Source of the DNA: Allacma fusca | Lineage: Eukaryota; Arthropoda; Collembola; Symphypleona; Sminthuridae | DNA length: 64,000 nucleotides | Reading direction: 5' to 3' | Assembly: GCA_947179485.1 (NCBI GenBank) | Contig: OX359247.1 | Span: 56,331,131 to 56,395,130 of the forward strand | Part shown: piece by piece, positions 46,278-56,932 of the stretch | How the letters are laid out: every line of letters begins with the position of its first letter | Position numbering within the stretch: position 1 is the stretch's first letter | Made by a program: the position numbers and the translations under genes | Notes under the pieces: model-generated | Seen by the model: the letters and a program-made list of their open reading frames with translations, nothing else | What the model was told of the DNA's origin: nothing | Database searches by the model: none

Positions 46278-47160
46278 TTAATATTCCAATATAACCTGTC
46301 GATTGTTGTCTATTTCCAAAACGTTTTGGTAATGGCTGTAAACGATAACTCGAACAGCCTCGTCCAACGGAGATCTAAACTTCAACGTTATTTTATTGTT
46401 TCCCCGACGGTTAACCGAGAGCGCGGGGTTTTGATTCTGTAGTAAGTCAACAGCTACAAGAACGTTTCCTGTGTATTTGTTACTAAATAGGTAAGAAATA
46501 CTCCACGTTAAATGATACTACTAAACGACATTATTGAGCACAGTTTAAAATAATTACCCTCTTTGTAGGTATCCCGATTTTCACCATTACCAAGGATTTC
46601 AGTTGCTGACGTATTCTGCAAAGGTCGCAAGGCTAGTAAATAGTTGTCAGCGCCAGATCCATTAACAGTTTTGAAACTTAATGGAATCGCTCGATGTTAA
46701 ATGGATTCACCGTTAAAATTCAAATCTTCCTTCTTGTTGTTTGGATACCAGAATTCATTCATCAATCGATTCATTTTTCAATGTTGCTGGAAGAGAGAAA
46801 TCGTTGAATGTAAGACATTGTGGGTTAATTATTATTGCTGTCCAAAATTAAAGTGCTGTTTAAATAAACTTCCAAATTGCTGAACATTGTATGGAAAAAA
46901 TTCGAACTGGGACAACAGATGTCAGTCTCGTCACAGTTCATTCCATTGGCACGAACAATTCTGCATGTTAATGCAAGAACAATATTCGATGGGTCCATTT
47001 ATCCACTTGAATCAGACATGATGTAGAATTCAATGGGGTTGTATGATTCCTTGGTAGAAACCAACGGAATGTACTCCGAGCTTTGCTGAATGCTGACATC
47101 TGTTGGGGCAGATGAAATAAGTTCAATTCGGAACGCAGTGGTTTAGTAGAAGGTTGCAAG
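46278..47160 (-). pseudogene. Polinton major capsid protein, broken
   Basis: N-terminal part at about 47140-46900: SIQQSSEYIPLVS, YNPIEFYIMSDSSG, NIVLALTCRIVRANGMNCDE. This fits the opening strands of Polinton double-jelly-roll capsid proteins but contains an in-frame TAA. Middle part at about 46677-46558: NGSGADNYLLALRPLQN, ending at a donor. C-terminal exon at 46468-46278: RRGNNKITLKFRSPLDEAVR and VYSHYQNVLEIDNNRQVILE, then stop; this is the conserved end of the family. The first two parts are separated by a poorly preserved stretch. On the same strand as the protease and ATPase pieces, directly upstream of them. Identity confident, function lost. Confidence 0.78.
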
Positions 47161-47169
47161 GATTCATAC

Positions 47170-48130
47170 AGTCTATATCGCTTTGGCCATTCGGGGTTAT
47201 AATGTTCGCTTTAAGCCACTGGAATTTTTACAAATGATGGAAAAGCGTGGTGAGTTGGTCTTGTTTTTCGATGGGACCGGGATAAAATGGAAAGATTTGG
47301 CCAATCCATTTCACGAGAAACTGATTTTTAACTATGCGTGACAGAATTACTTAGATATTAGCTTAATTTTTCAGGAATGTTAGCTAACTATGATACTAAT
47401 GTTTAGATTGGTTGTCAAACACCCGTATAAATGGGAATCAGCAGTTCCGGGTTTTAGAATTTTACACAGCCTCTCAAACGGCGTCATGGATTTCATTTGG
47501 CTTAAGATTCCTTTTGGATAGGTATGTAATTTATATATTTATTATCTTGAAAAAATGCTAACTTTTGAAACATTTTGTAGCTACAAAAATTACTTTCATC
47601 TCTCTGGAGATGACGTCAAGATTCGGTAGGTCCAGATTGATTTTTCAAAAGGTAATTAACTAGAACGTTAAATTTGAAGCCTAAATGCTACTTAATTTCG
47701 CTTCGAAATAAAACTACCATGCATTAAAATCTTGTACACAGCACTCATTGCAGGAGTTAGTGATGTTTTCCTGAAAGTGGATACCGCAGGTTTGATTCAA
47801 AATTTGTGGATATCACTTGAAAAAGGATTAGTTGAAGAAAGAAATTGCTTACATGTTTGCCGTTCTCACGTCCAACAAATGTGGATTCGGAAATTGAAGG
47901 AACCATTTCCTCGCCCGCGTGGCAGTGGAAATAAAGATTAGACGTGTGGATAAATTCTGGATGAGTTGGATGCAATATTTTCTGAATACTAAGGACTTGT
48001 TGGGCATTACGCGCCGAATAAGTGATTTTATATTGCTTTCTGGAATCAACTACAAAACAGCTGAGATTTATCAAATCATTCACCAAATGAATGAACCAAC
48101 AAGCAAAACTGGTTTCTGTTTTCCATAACT
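47170..48130 (+). other. Unassigned coding-like pieces beside the Polinton
   Basis: Plus-strand segments look protein-like and have splice-like ends: about 47170-47340 (IRGYNVRFKPLEFLQ, GELVLFFDGTGIKW), 47404-47520 (HPYKWESAVPGFRILH, before GTATGT), about 47580-47625 (NYFHLSGDDVKIR, before GTAGGT) and 47920-48125 (VDKFWMSWMQYFLNTKDL). The minus strand is also open at several of these places, so strand and identity are uncertain. Confidence 0.35.
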
Positions 48131-48989
48131 TAAAATAATACTATTTGTATGCTTGGATTTGCTAAGAATATTGTGATAGCATTATCATATTCCAGTATAA
48201 GTGATGACCAACGTTGTCTTGTAATATTTATCAGGAAATCCAGTTTGGAATGAACTTAATTGTATAGAGACCGGTACCCGGGTTTCATTTGGCAATCTTG
48301 CTTATCTTCGTGAGAAATCTAACTCGAAGGACGAAAAACTAAGGAACAATGTATTTTGGGATGTGCCACAAATGACGTCATCCAAAAATCTTGCAAATTA
48401 CGACTGACTCACTGGATGATCATTCGTCGTCACATCGAAGGCTGACTGACTGTATATGACGTCAAATGTGTACGTATATATGGGTATTATATAATGCCAT
48501 AGGCTGCTTTATTATTTAAAACTGCGTTTGTTCGCAAACTAAATATTAATTATCAGCAATTAGTCGCCTTTGTTTACCTCGTTTTTATCGTCGAGATTTT
48601 GTTATTAGCCATCGGGAATAACCATAATAAAATTAGAAGATTAACAATGACTTCTACTCTGAACAAGTGAGAAACAAAAATCATCAGGAACTTGTACTAA
48701 TTCATGGGTAAAATCATATAGGTCAAAGGTAATTTGAAGTGGGTCACTCATTCGGCCAATAATTTTATAATAATGTAACAAACACATTTTACAGTAGAAA
48801 AATAATTTCACCTGTAAAATTTTGAAAATCAACTTACTCCTGTTTGTGCCTTTACACTTCATACAAACAAAATCACAAAGAGCTGAAGTGGGGTATTGTG
48901 GTAAAATATGCGGGGCAGAAAAGGTAACTTGACAGGCGAATGGGCGTACACGTATGTTTTAATTAAAACCATTTTTCATTAGAAAGTTC

Positions 48990-49675
48990 ACTCAAATCGC
49001 ACGAAATAGCTTTTCGCAACGGTCAATGGTGCTACTTATTACAGCTGGAAAAGAAAGTTTAAAAAATTATGAAGTCACAATAGATGGTGAGATTATTACC
49101 TTACACTACTGTAAGCATGTATAACAAATGTGCGTTTATATGGGACATATACTTTTCCAAGGGTAGATGGATGCCACTACCTCCTGTAAAATCAATAATT
49201 GTGACATTTTAGATAACGTGTCCACGTGGAGATGTCGAATTATCTAGTGACGCTCATTCGGTAATTATTATTCTGATTATAGACAAGAAGCAATTAATGT
49301 TATTTGAAACTACAGGAGGATTTAGTGGGCTAGTATTTGATAATATGGGTATGCACTAAGAACCATTATAGTTATGCACAGTTTGGTAAATGTTGACTGT
49401 GCCACCTGTCGATGGTACAGGTATTAGAAGGTGTTTATATGTAACCATTTTGGTTTCCTTAGAAAGAAAATATATTCAACAGACGGTATTTGTTGGAAGA
49501 TCGGTTCAGTCGTACGATGTGAGGAAATTTAAACAGGACATATGTATACAAATGCTTATACATACTTCACCGCCACGTGACGCAGTCGATGTGTTTTGTA
49601 TAACTTTTAGTTTCCAAAATGCGTCAATAAATCCGCATATATTTCAAATTAAAATTGTTATAGCACAATTTTAAT
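48990..49675 (+). other. Exon-like coding pieces, unidentified
   Basis: Three segments look coding: about 49000-49087 (ARNSFSQRSMVLLITAGKES, before a GTGAG donor), about 49215-49350 (CPRGDVELSSDAHSVIIILI, LMLFETTGGFSGLVFDNM) and 49390-49670 (YIQQTVFVGRSVQSYDVRKF, LIHTSPPRDAVDVF). They may be exons of one gene carried by the bracketed element. No family recognised. Confidence 0.35.
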
Positions 49676-50073
49676 TCACCGTTACTTAAATTGTGTTGGA
49701 ATTGCCTGCTTTAAAAAACTAACATCAGTTACTCTGTCCCGTGTATTACATATTGATACATATAACTCTTTGTTGTGACTTTGTGAATTATTGATGTTGT
49801 CATGTCATTGTTGTACTAATGATTTTGGATGATGAAGTCGATATTTAAACTTACGAATTCGCACGGGATCTCTCAGTACTAAAAGAAGGATGACCATGGC
49901 TCAATTTTTTAAAACTTCGCGGAGGATCTTAGGATTTAACCAAGCAGAAGCTTTCCCGCGGGTTAGCAAGTTTTAACCGCACAACCGTGTCCTAGAAATC
50001 CTAACCAACCAGAAGCGTCCCCATGGGCAAGCAAGTTATCACAAAGTAACCATATTCCGTACAATTTAAGATA

Positions 50074-51130
50074 AATGACCAGGTTCTTAAGCTGCTTCCT
50101 GTTGATGAGCTAACTTACAAAAGCATAGATTCTGTGGATTGTGCAACACAGAATGACTCAGGTTATTACCCTGTTGCAAACATGTGCTCCTGCCTAGATT
50201 CTAGGCCCTATAAATAGGCTAAGGCTCAAGGATGCTGCAAGTTGGGATATAAATCTAGGCGAGGTTCTAGGCTGGGCAATCACAACTACAATATAGGCTT
50301 AGGGAAAATCTAGGCTATTCAGGTATTTTCGAACATGGGACTTGGCTATTCCTGCAGGCAACAAGTTCGTTCAAGTAAAGGCCATATTTTGTTCCCACTG
50401 GATACTATGTAGTTTACTACAGAATTAATCAAACCAATACATTGGTTTCCAATTGCATGTTATATGGCTTTCACTATCTAAAACTCATTATTATATCGCA
50501 TTTATAGGCAGGCAAAGCGCTGTCAGAACCTATACAGCAAATATTGGCAGGCAAGCAATTCACAATAGGACACATATAGGCCAATAGGCCGGCAGTTCGA
50601 GTACTTGACCCTTGGTATTAAGGTTTTTCTTTTCGTTGAAACAACCTATTGGCCTATATATGATAGCGATATTTTTTGAAAGAAAATAGGCAGGCTTTCA
50701 CTGAAGGCGCTTCATTCGCCCATCTTTGCCCTGTTGAATATCTTAATACCATAACTCCATCTGGCATGCCCACTCACATTTTGAAACTCAAAGCAGGAGA
50801 AATTGTTATGATATTGCGCAATTTAAATACTAAAGCGTGGTTTATGTAACGGTACTAGACTTATTGTAACAAAAATGCAAAAAATATCTAATTTTAACTA
50901 CAGTTTTGACTGGAAGAGCTGCTGGTGAAGCTGTATTTATTACTCGCATAACATTAACTTCCAGTGAAGGAGGTTTTCCATTTGTATTAAAGCGTCGTCA
51001 ATTTCCGATTAGATTGAGCTTTGCGATGAAAATTAATAAATCACGAGGACAGAGTTTTGATAGAGTAGGCATATATTTGCCCAAACCTGTTTTCGCACAT
51101 GGACGGGTATACGTAGCATGTATATACACA
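50074..51130 (+). pseudogene. PIF1/Helitron-type helicase C-terminal fragment, split by a MITE
   Basis: Before the MITE: NDQVLKLLPVDELTYKSIDS up to SGYYPV at 50176. After it the same frame resumes: EYLNTITPSGMPTHILKLKA, then IVMILRNLN. A frame change follows near 50847, CNGTRLI lies in the next frame, and the last part from about 50905 has FVLKRRQFPIRLSFAMKINK, SRGQSFDRVGIYLPKPVFAH and GRVYVA. These are the closing helicase motifs of PIF1-family proteins as found in Helitrons ('LxLKxGxPxMLLRNL', 'KSQGQT', 'HGQLYVA'). No Rep domain or N-terminal helicase motifs were seen upstream. Confidence 0.78.
50177..50728. mobile_element. hAT-B-related MITE inside the helicase gene
   Basis: A 552-bp element with right end GCCCATCTTTG as in hAT-B and left end CAAACATGTG (diverged from CAAAGATGGG). 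Perfect 8-bp duplication CCCTGTTG (50169-50176, 50729-50736). CTAGG and TATAGG words inside as in the family. Removing it and one duplication copy restores the reading frame across the site, so the host helicase gene was present first. Confidence 0.87.
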
Positions 51131-51940
51131 AGTAATTGTATTTTAAGATGTTTTGTAATTTATTGGATTTGTAATTACTATAATATATTAGAGTAATTAA
51201 AAAGACTGTACTAAGGCTATTGGCTAATCTCTCCTAAATCTTCTAGGTTCGCGAGTACAAATTGCAAATTGTGTATTTAAAGAAGTCCTTTACTGTTAGA
51301 TTATAACATACGAATTTTTTATTTCAGAAGCAACGGTCATTATTTAAAAAAATATCCTATTTGAAAAAAAATATTTCGCAATAGAATTTTAATACTGGCG
51401 GATCAAGCCACTAGATTGCGTCGGTGCTGTCATTGGGAAACTGGAATTATCCACCCACGCGGGCGGTGGCTTGATCCGTTATTTGATAACATAATTTGAC
51501 GATTATGGAAATTAAATCTTTGCTCTCCCTCTTAAAGGATAGAAACTCCTATTGGTTTGCGATTGAGAGTACCAATTACCTTAAAGACTAACTACCGGTT
51601 TTTTTCGGCATGTAACGTGCGTGTATTTTCCATTGGCGAAGCCGAAGTTTGTTTATGCATTTTAGTATCCACATTTTGTCGAGAATATTTTAATACTAGC
51701 CGATTAAGCTATTAGCCCTTTCTCTGTGTCGTACATTAATGTTTATATAGATACTAGCACTGCAAAGTTTGCTATTTCTGTGCCATGTGCTATACCTCTG
51801 AACCAACTAACTATGAAACCTTTTGAAGCCAGCAATAGCTTGCTGTGTAGTGCTAGTTTTATGTAGGAGTAACAAAGGATCTGGGTTAAATAGGTGCGGA
51901 AAAATGACGTCATGTTTTTGAAAAGGGACTGACTGAGTAC

Positions 51941-53836
51941 TAGGCATTGACATATCGGTCATTTTTTAAATATCGTTATCGTTCATCCTAAAAATGACGA
52001 TAACGATATCGAAGGACGATATAACGATATTTATTTCAATTTGAAACGCAAAGGTTAATAATGGAAAATGCAAAAACAATAGACCAAAAACTGCAAAAGT
52101 ATTGATGATTAGTTAAGTACTCACTTCATTACTACTGTTTACGACAAAAATAGCCACAAAAATTCATTGTTCGAAACATTATCAAAGAACTTTGCTTTTT
52201 ACTGATCCCGTTCCAAAGAGACTATAGTTGGCATTAACTGAATGAAAACTGGTGCTGATAATGAGGATTTACGTAAGGCAAACCAAGTATATTTTATCTC
52301 CACCAACAACATAATTGGTATTCATTTTTCTGAAACTGGTGAGCAGGGTTGCACAAATGAAAATGCCCTAGGTTTTATGCCTGCCCTCCTGAAAATGCCC
52401 AAAACGCCGAAAATGCCCTGAAAATGCCGAAAATGTCGAAAAAGCCCGGCATTTTGGGCATATTGGGCATTTTTACAGAAACTTATACACTGACCATTAG
52501 CGAATATAAGTGAGGTTTTCATAGCATAATCAAACCCATCCAGTTTTAGAAAATGTTATAGTTGATTTAAAAAAATATTTCGTCTAATTCATTACTTATG
52601 GCCAGTGGTTATTTCAATAATCCTTAAAAAAATTTAAGCCCCAACGGAGTTGCAAACATTCAACGCTGTACATTATAAAAAACTTTGGGATTTGGAAAGA
52701 ACAATTTGCACAGTAGTTTGCAAATTCCGTATTTTGATAATGGCTTGTAAAGTATAGACAATTTTACACTTTCATTAGATACATAAGATGCGACCGTTAT
52801 AATATATGTGAAAACTTGGAGCTTCCGTAGCAAATTTTGTGTCGACTTTGAAAATTACATTTAGCCCTAGTAAACCAGTGTATTAATTCCAGGAGTCCAA
52901 AATGTAACAATATATTGTATAAAAATATAATATAATAAATATATTTATGTAGATGATGACGAGTTTTGAAGCTCACAAACAAAGATATTTTAAATCTTTT
53001 AACAACTGTTTTATCTTTTTGTGTTGCATCTTTACCCGAATAAGTTTGTTCTTGAAGTCTAAATAATTACAGACACGGTGTACAAGCGAATTTTTACAAC
53101 AAAATAAGTAAAATAGAATTATTATTATTTTTCCATAAATATGTCTATATCAACTTTCTCCAGGTTTCAACCGTTTGTTTCTATAATTTTATCATGTAAT
53201 CCAGTTGAATATTAAAATTATTTGCAATATACTTTTTTGTGACATATTTTGCAAAATTAGCAGGTAGCTAAAACCATATATTTTAAAAATTGGAGCGAAT
53301 ATGCCTAAAATGCCTGCTCTAGGCTGAATGTGACCAAAATGCCCAAAGTGCCGTAGATGCACAAAATGCCATGAAATGAAAATGCCCAAAATGCCAGGGC
53401 ATTTTTGGCAGGCATAATGCCGAAAATGTCATGGCATTTTCATTTGAGCAACCCTGCTGGTGAGGACAATAAGGAATCACGGAGGTTCCACCAAGTTTGC
53501 TTTGATTCCAACAGAAACAAACTTGGTATTAATTAAAGAAAAACTGGTTCTGACAATGAGCAATCCCGTAAGCTACAGCTAGTATAGTAATTTACATGGT
53601 ATTATTATGAGCTGACTGAATGTTTTGAATTAGTGAACAGACATTAAAATTTTGGGGGTGAATTAGTATTTGGGTAGCATAGTGTACTGTTTTTGGAAAC
53701 TGGACCACGTATTTACGATATGGAAACTGACCGATAGATCGTTCTAAGTTTACGATAATTATCGTTCAATATCGTTTCCAAAAATGTACGATATGGACGA
53801 TAATATCGTATGGCTATATCGGTATGCCAACGCCTA
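51941..53836. mobile_element. hAT-like element with ATATCGT palindromes, hosting hAT-A
   Basis: Termini TAGGCATTGACATATCGG and, inverted, TAGGCGTTGGCATACCGATA. Perfect 8-bp duplication CTGAGTAC (51933-51940, 53837-53844). Both subterminal zones are packed with ATATCGT/ACGATAT words. Without the nested hAT-A copy (1113 bp plus 8 bp) it would be about 775 bp. No transposase seen. Related by its ATATCGT words to the element at 59581. Confidence 0.87.
52344..53456 (+). mobile_element. hAT-A MITE, copy 2 (nested)
   Basis: A 1113-bp element in the same orientation as copy 1, CAGGGTTGCACAAATGAAAA to TTGAGCAACCCTG, with a perfect 8-bp duplication CTGGTGAG (52336-52343, 53457-53464). Highly similar to copy 1 through the AT-rich core. 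Inserted into the hAT at 51941-53836. Confidence 0.92.
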
Positions 53837-53914
53837 CTGAGTACGTCATGTTAAATCATGCAGAGACAATATTACTGACTGACTAAATGCATGACGTCAT
53901 TTGTGGCATATCCC

Positions 53915-54873
53915 TAACAACAGCTTTGTGTTTGCATCCGAGAAGCTTTGTTTCGCTCATTATTTGCTTCCAGATTTATGTCGATCGTCCCTTCATGTAG
54001 ATTTTAATGGGTTCATTTCATGATGTGCAGCCAGGGAGGAGAGTCTAAAATTGGCACTCCAGGTATGTATTTGGATAGACACCAATAAGATTCCAAATGC
54101 TGGAACATAAAATAGTTGCTAAAACTTCCAATACGCGTCCAGCTCGTAATTCTTATTATACGTTAATTCAAATGAACATAGTAAGAAAGCATGTATGTAT
54201 GTTACTAATAATAAGTTTACTCAGGTTGATACTGGCACTCCCGTAACAATGCATTGCAGTTAGTTATCAAACTGTGACTCATTTCCGCAAATGGTGACCT
54301 CGACGAAGCTTCCAGCACCACGGCTACAACAGTAGAATATGGAAAAGCTTCTGACAATAAACCAGCACACAGTCTTATATCAAGTAGCACAGGAATAGAT
54401 TCTACAGATGTGCTCCTCGGCAATGTCATTTGGCTCTTGTGAAAAAGTGAAAAAGGATTTGTACTGGGTTCATAATAGGGTTGTTAGGTTCATAATAACA
54501 AGACTTTATTACATACTACTAGAATTTTAGTTCTCATTTTTGTGAAAATTAAAGCATTTTCATTGAAAATTTTCTACACTTGAAATATAATAATACAGTA
54601 CTATTATATACTCCCGTTACTTATTACTGCGTCATTTACAATTTACAATCAGCATTTAATTACAATGGAGTAGCCGGGGTAGTACAAAAATGAATGTACA
54701 AATGTACACATCTATAAAAACCTCATTATCGAATGATCTTAAATACTTTGAGAACAATTTCAAGTTCAATGTTGGTGCAATAAAAAGGTTTTAAGTCTCA
54801 ATGCTATTTTACTCTTTCTTAACTCACACTCATTCATTGCCACTTTCTAATCTTCCTCGGAACGTTCCTCACA
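53915..54873. other. Spacer upstream of the crystallin-like gene
   Basis: About 950 bp. A minus-strand frame at 54217-54429 (MTLPRSTSVESIPVLLDIRL, ending at a GTAAA donor) is possibly an exon of an unidentified gene, low confidence. Nothing else recognised. The promoter of the gene at 54874 should be in its right half. Confidence 0.4.
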
Positions 54874-55588
54874 ATGGTCCTTCCTCTGATGTTTCTAGTA
54901 CATTTAACTTTGTTCGTTTTCGTGGAATCTTTAACACAAGTTCCTTTTGCAACTTTGTACTCTGGTAAATATTGTGACTCGGATAGTATTACTACTGAAG
55001 GAATGTATGAATCCTCACTACGAACCATTGGATGGGATGAAAAAGCACATTCTGTGAAAATGCTTGGAACGTAAGTTGTTGGTTTTTTTTTCAGATTAAT
55101 TTGATGTATTTTGTGGTTTTAAGTTATTATTATTTGCTGATATTTCCAAACATTCTAGATGGATATTCTATGAACGGGAGTCCTTTAATTCTTTTGAAGA
55201 GGGACAAACAATACATTTCATTGGAGATAATGATATTTGCATCAATTCTACTACACTCCAACTGGCCGGACAAATATCTTCCATCCGGTATGCTGGACTC
55301 CCTTGGAGTTACAAAGATGATGCTATAAATATTTATGAAGTGGAGGATTTTCAAGGGGATGAAATCAAAAGCGAAAAAGATTTGCCTTTTGTCGCGTCGC
55401 AGTTCCAAGCCTCTTTGATTATAACGGGGTGTTCGGCTTGGACATTTTATGACCGCCCGAGTTACCATGGGAAACCTGTATGTATTAATGCAACGGAAGA
55501 TGGCCAGCCCGTACTTGTAAGGGATATTACTGACAAGAACATTCCCTATGATTCCATTCGTTCTGCTCGAATTGGTTGCTATAAGTAG
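54874..55588 (+). CDS. Secreted beta/gamma-crystallin-like protein
   Basis: Two exons, 54874-55070 and 55159-55588, joined in phase: 627 nt, exactly 209 codons, so 208 residues. The signal peptide is MVLPLMFLVHLTLFVFVESL. Two Greek-key-like halves follow, with WIFYERESFNSFEEGQ and SSIRYAG, then AINIYEVEDFQGDE, and finally WTFYDRPSYHGKPVCIN with DSIRSARIGCYK at the end. The recurring aromatic-(Y/F)-E-x-x-x-F-x-G and S-I-R elements are those of beta/gamma-crystallin domains. Cys pairs (KYC, DIC, GC, VC, GC) suggest disulfides in an extracellular protein. The intron is 88 nt. Role unknown; in other animals such secreted proteins are structural or Ca2+-binding. Confident that the gene is real; moderately confident of the fold. 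Confidence 0.8.
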
Positions 55589-55903
55589 TGAAAGTTAGAC
55601 TTCAATTTCTGGGGAACTAAAGGTAATTAAATATTTAAACGTTTGAAAAACAATGATTGGATTTCATTTATTGGTTGTACTTAACATATAGTAAACTACA
55701 AATATTTTGTAGGAAAACAAAGTGCTTGAGCCTATGTGCATTCTACGTCAAATCAAAATATCAAGTCTATTCCATTTTTGTACGCGTAGTAAAACGGGAG
55801 TATGTGAATAAAGTTAATAATTTATTTGACCAGTGTCATGATGAACCAGTACATTTGTTAGGCATGCTAATAATAATTAGTAATCAAAATAATTAAGGTC
55901 ACA

Positions 55904-56290
55904 TTAGTTTTCGCCCGGGCGAAGAACTGGAGGCACAATTCCACGCGTATCACTATTCAATGAAAGTGTAGATGATGTTACATTTGATGGAGAAGTTACA
56001 ACTTGAACTATTTTGGTTGTTCCGTTTTCGTTTGTATTCATTGATGGAGATACGTTTATTACTTCTGTGGGGGCATAACTTTGATAATCCGTTGCATTTA
56101 ACTCAACATGGGTATTTTTTTTGGTCCCACTTAAGGTCCTGCCTTGTTTGTGGAAATAAAAAATAACAGAAAAGAGACAAATAATTATCACTATTGCTAG
56201 TAATATACTAGCATTGCAAGTTTTAGGGTTTCTTGTTTGGTTGTCGTTGTCATCCTTTACTGTCATTTTTGCTCTGAAAACTCCTGACAT
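55904..56290 (-). CDS. Small single-pass membrane protein, intronless
   Basis: A 128-residue open frame from the ATG at 56290. Cytosolic-type N-terminus (MSGVFRAKMTVKDDNDNQTR), one strong membrane helix at about residues 29-46 (LLAIVIIICLFSVIFYF) and a Ser/Thr/Asn-rich C-terminal part with several N-x-S/T sites (NATD, NGT, NVTSS). A short positive N-terminus and glycosylation sites after the helix fit a type II topology (inference). It is convergent with the crystallin-like gene, about 315 bp from its stop. No family recognised; it may be a lineage-specific orphan or, less likely, a chance frame. Confidence 0.55.
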   Translation of the reverse strand: MSGVFRAKMTVKDDNDNQTRNPKTCNASILLAIVIIICLFSVIFYFHKQGRTLSGTKKNTHVELNATDYQSYAPTEVINVSPSMNTNENGTTKIVQVVTSPSNVTSSTLSLNSDTRGIVPPVLRPGEN

Positions 56291-56932
56291 TTTGATGTGT
56301 TGCAGGAACTTGTTGACCTGAAACGAACAACAATGGTGAATTTAATTATTTATACATATTTACATCTACCGTGAGGGATTGCTAATACCACATTGAAGTA
56401 AATATTTTCTACCTTATATTATTGTATAGTTTTTTATTGATAATTTTTAAACCAACGAAAACAACGGAAAAAATCGGCCGGCTAATTGAAAAAACTGCGT
56501 TAAAAAATTGGAAGAAAGACCTTTCAGAGCTTACGAAGGAAGACAAACGGACAAAAAGAGTAAATATTTGTGATCGTACAGTTAATAGAAGGATTCACGA
56601 GGTCAAAATTTATGGCCGTAGTGCCCGTAAAAAATCTCTGATCAGCAGGAAGACCAGAATACATCGACTTTGATCGGAAAAATGTCACGAAAAATGGATT
56701 AATAAAGACTGGCGTAATATTTTGATGTCAGATGAATCTAAATTTTGTCAGTTTGGAACCAAGGGAGCACAAAAGGTGTGGAGACAGCCAGGAGAGGAAT
56801 TTTGGGCCGACAGTGTCAAATCCACCGTTAAGCACGGCGGAGGTACGTAATGAGGTTTTCTTTTAGAATTAATATAAAATTTAAACTTCAACATATCGTG
56901 TAATGGTTTGGGGTTGCTTTTCGTCTCATGGG

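Larger units (their letters stand above)
45351..47160 (-). mobile_element. Decayed Polinton/Maverick (virus-like DNA transposon)
   Basis: Three hallmark genes, capsid, protease and packaging ATPase, lie on one strand in that order within 1.8 kb. This is far less than the 15-20 kb of intact elements. No family B polymerase or RVE integrase was recognised in the window, and the long terminal inverted repeats were not located. Unassigned coding-like pieces on both sides (42996-44788 and 47170-48130) may belong to it. Confidence 0.72.
48358..53914. mobile_element. Possible 5.6-kb element bracketed by 24-bp inverted repeats
   Basis: GGGATGTGCCACAAATGACG followed by TCAT at 48358 and, inverted, GGGATATGCCACAAATGACG followed by TCAT ending at 53914: 24 bp with one mismatch. 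Further TGACGTCA and GACTGACT words lie inside both ends (for example 51906, 48470, 53848). The interval contains unassigned exon-like pieces, a helicase fragment and two later hAT insertions. No matching target duplication was seen, so the bracket may be the two ends of one old element or two related solo ends. Confidence 0.5.

Noticed and set aside
47757..48086. A 109-residue minus-strand frame proposed as another Polinton structural gene
   Set aside because: No family motif, and the plus strand is equally open here, so strand and identity cannot be decided; reported only as unassigned coding-like DNA.
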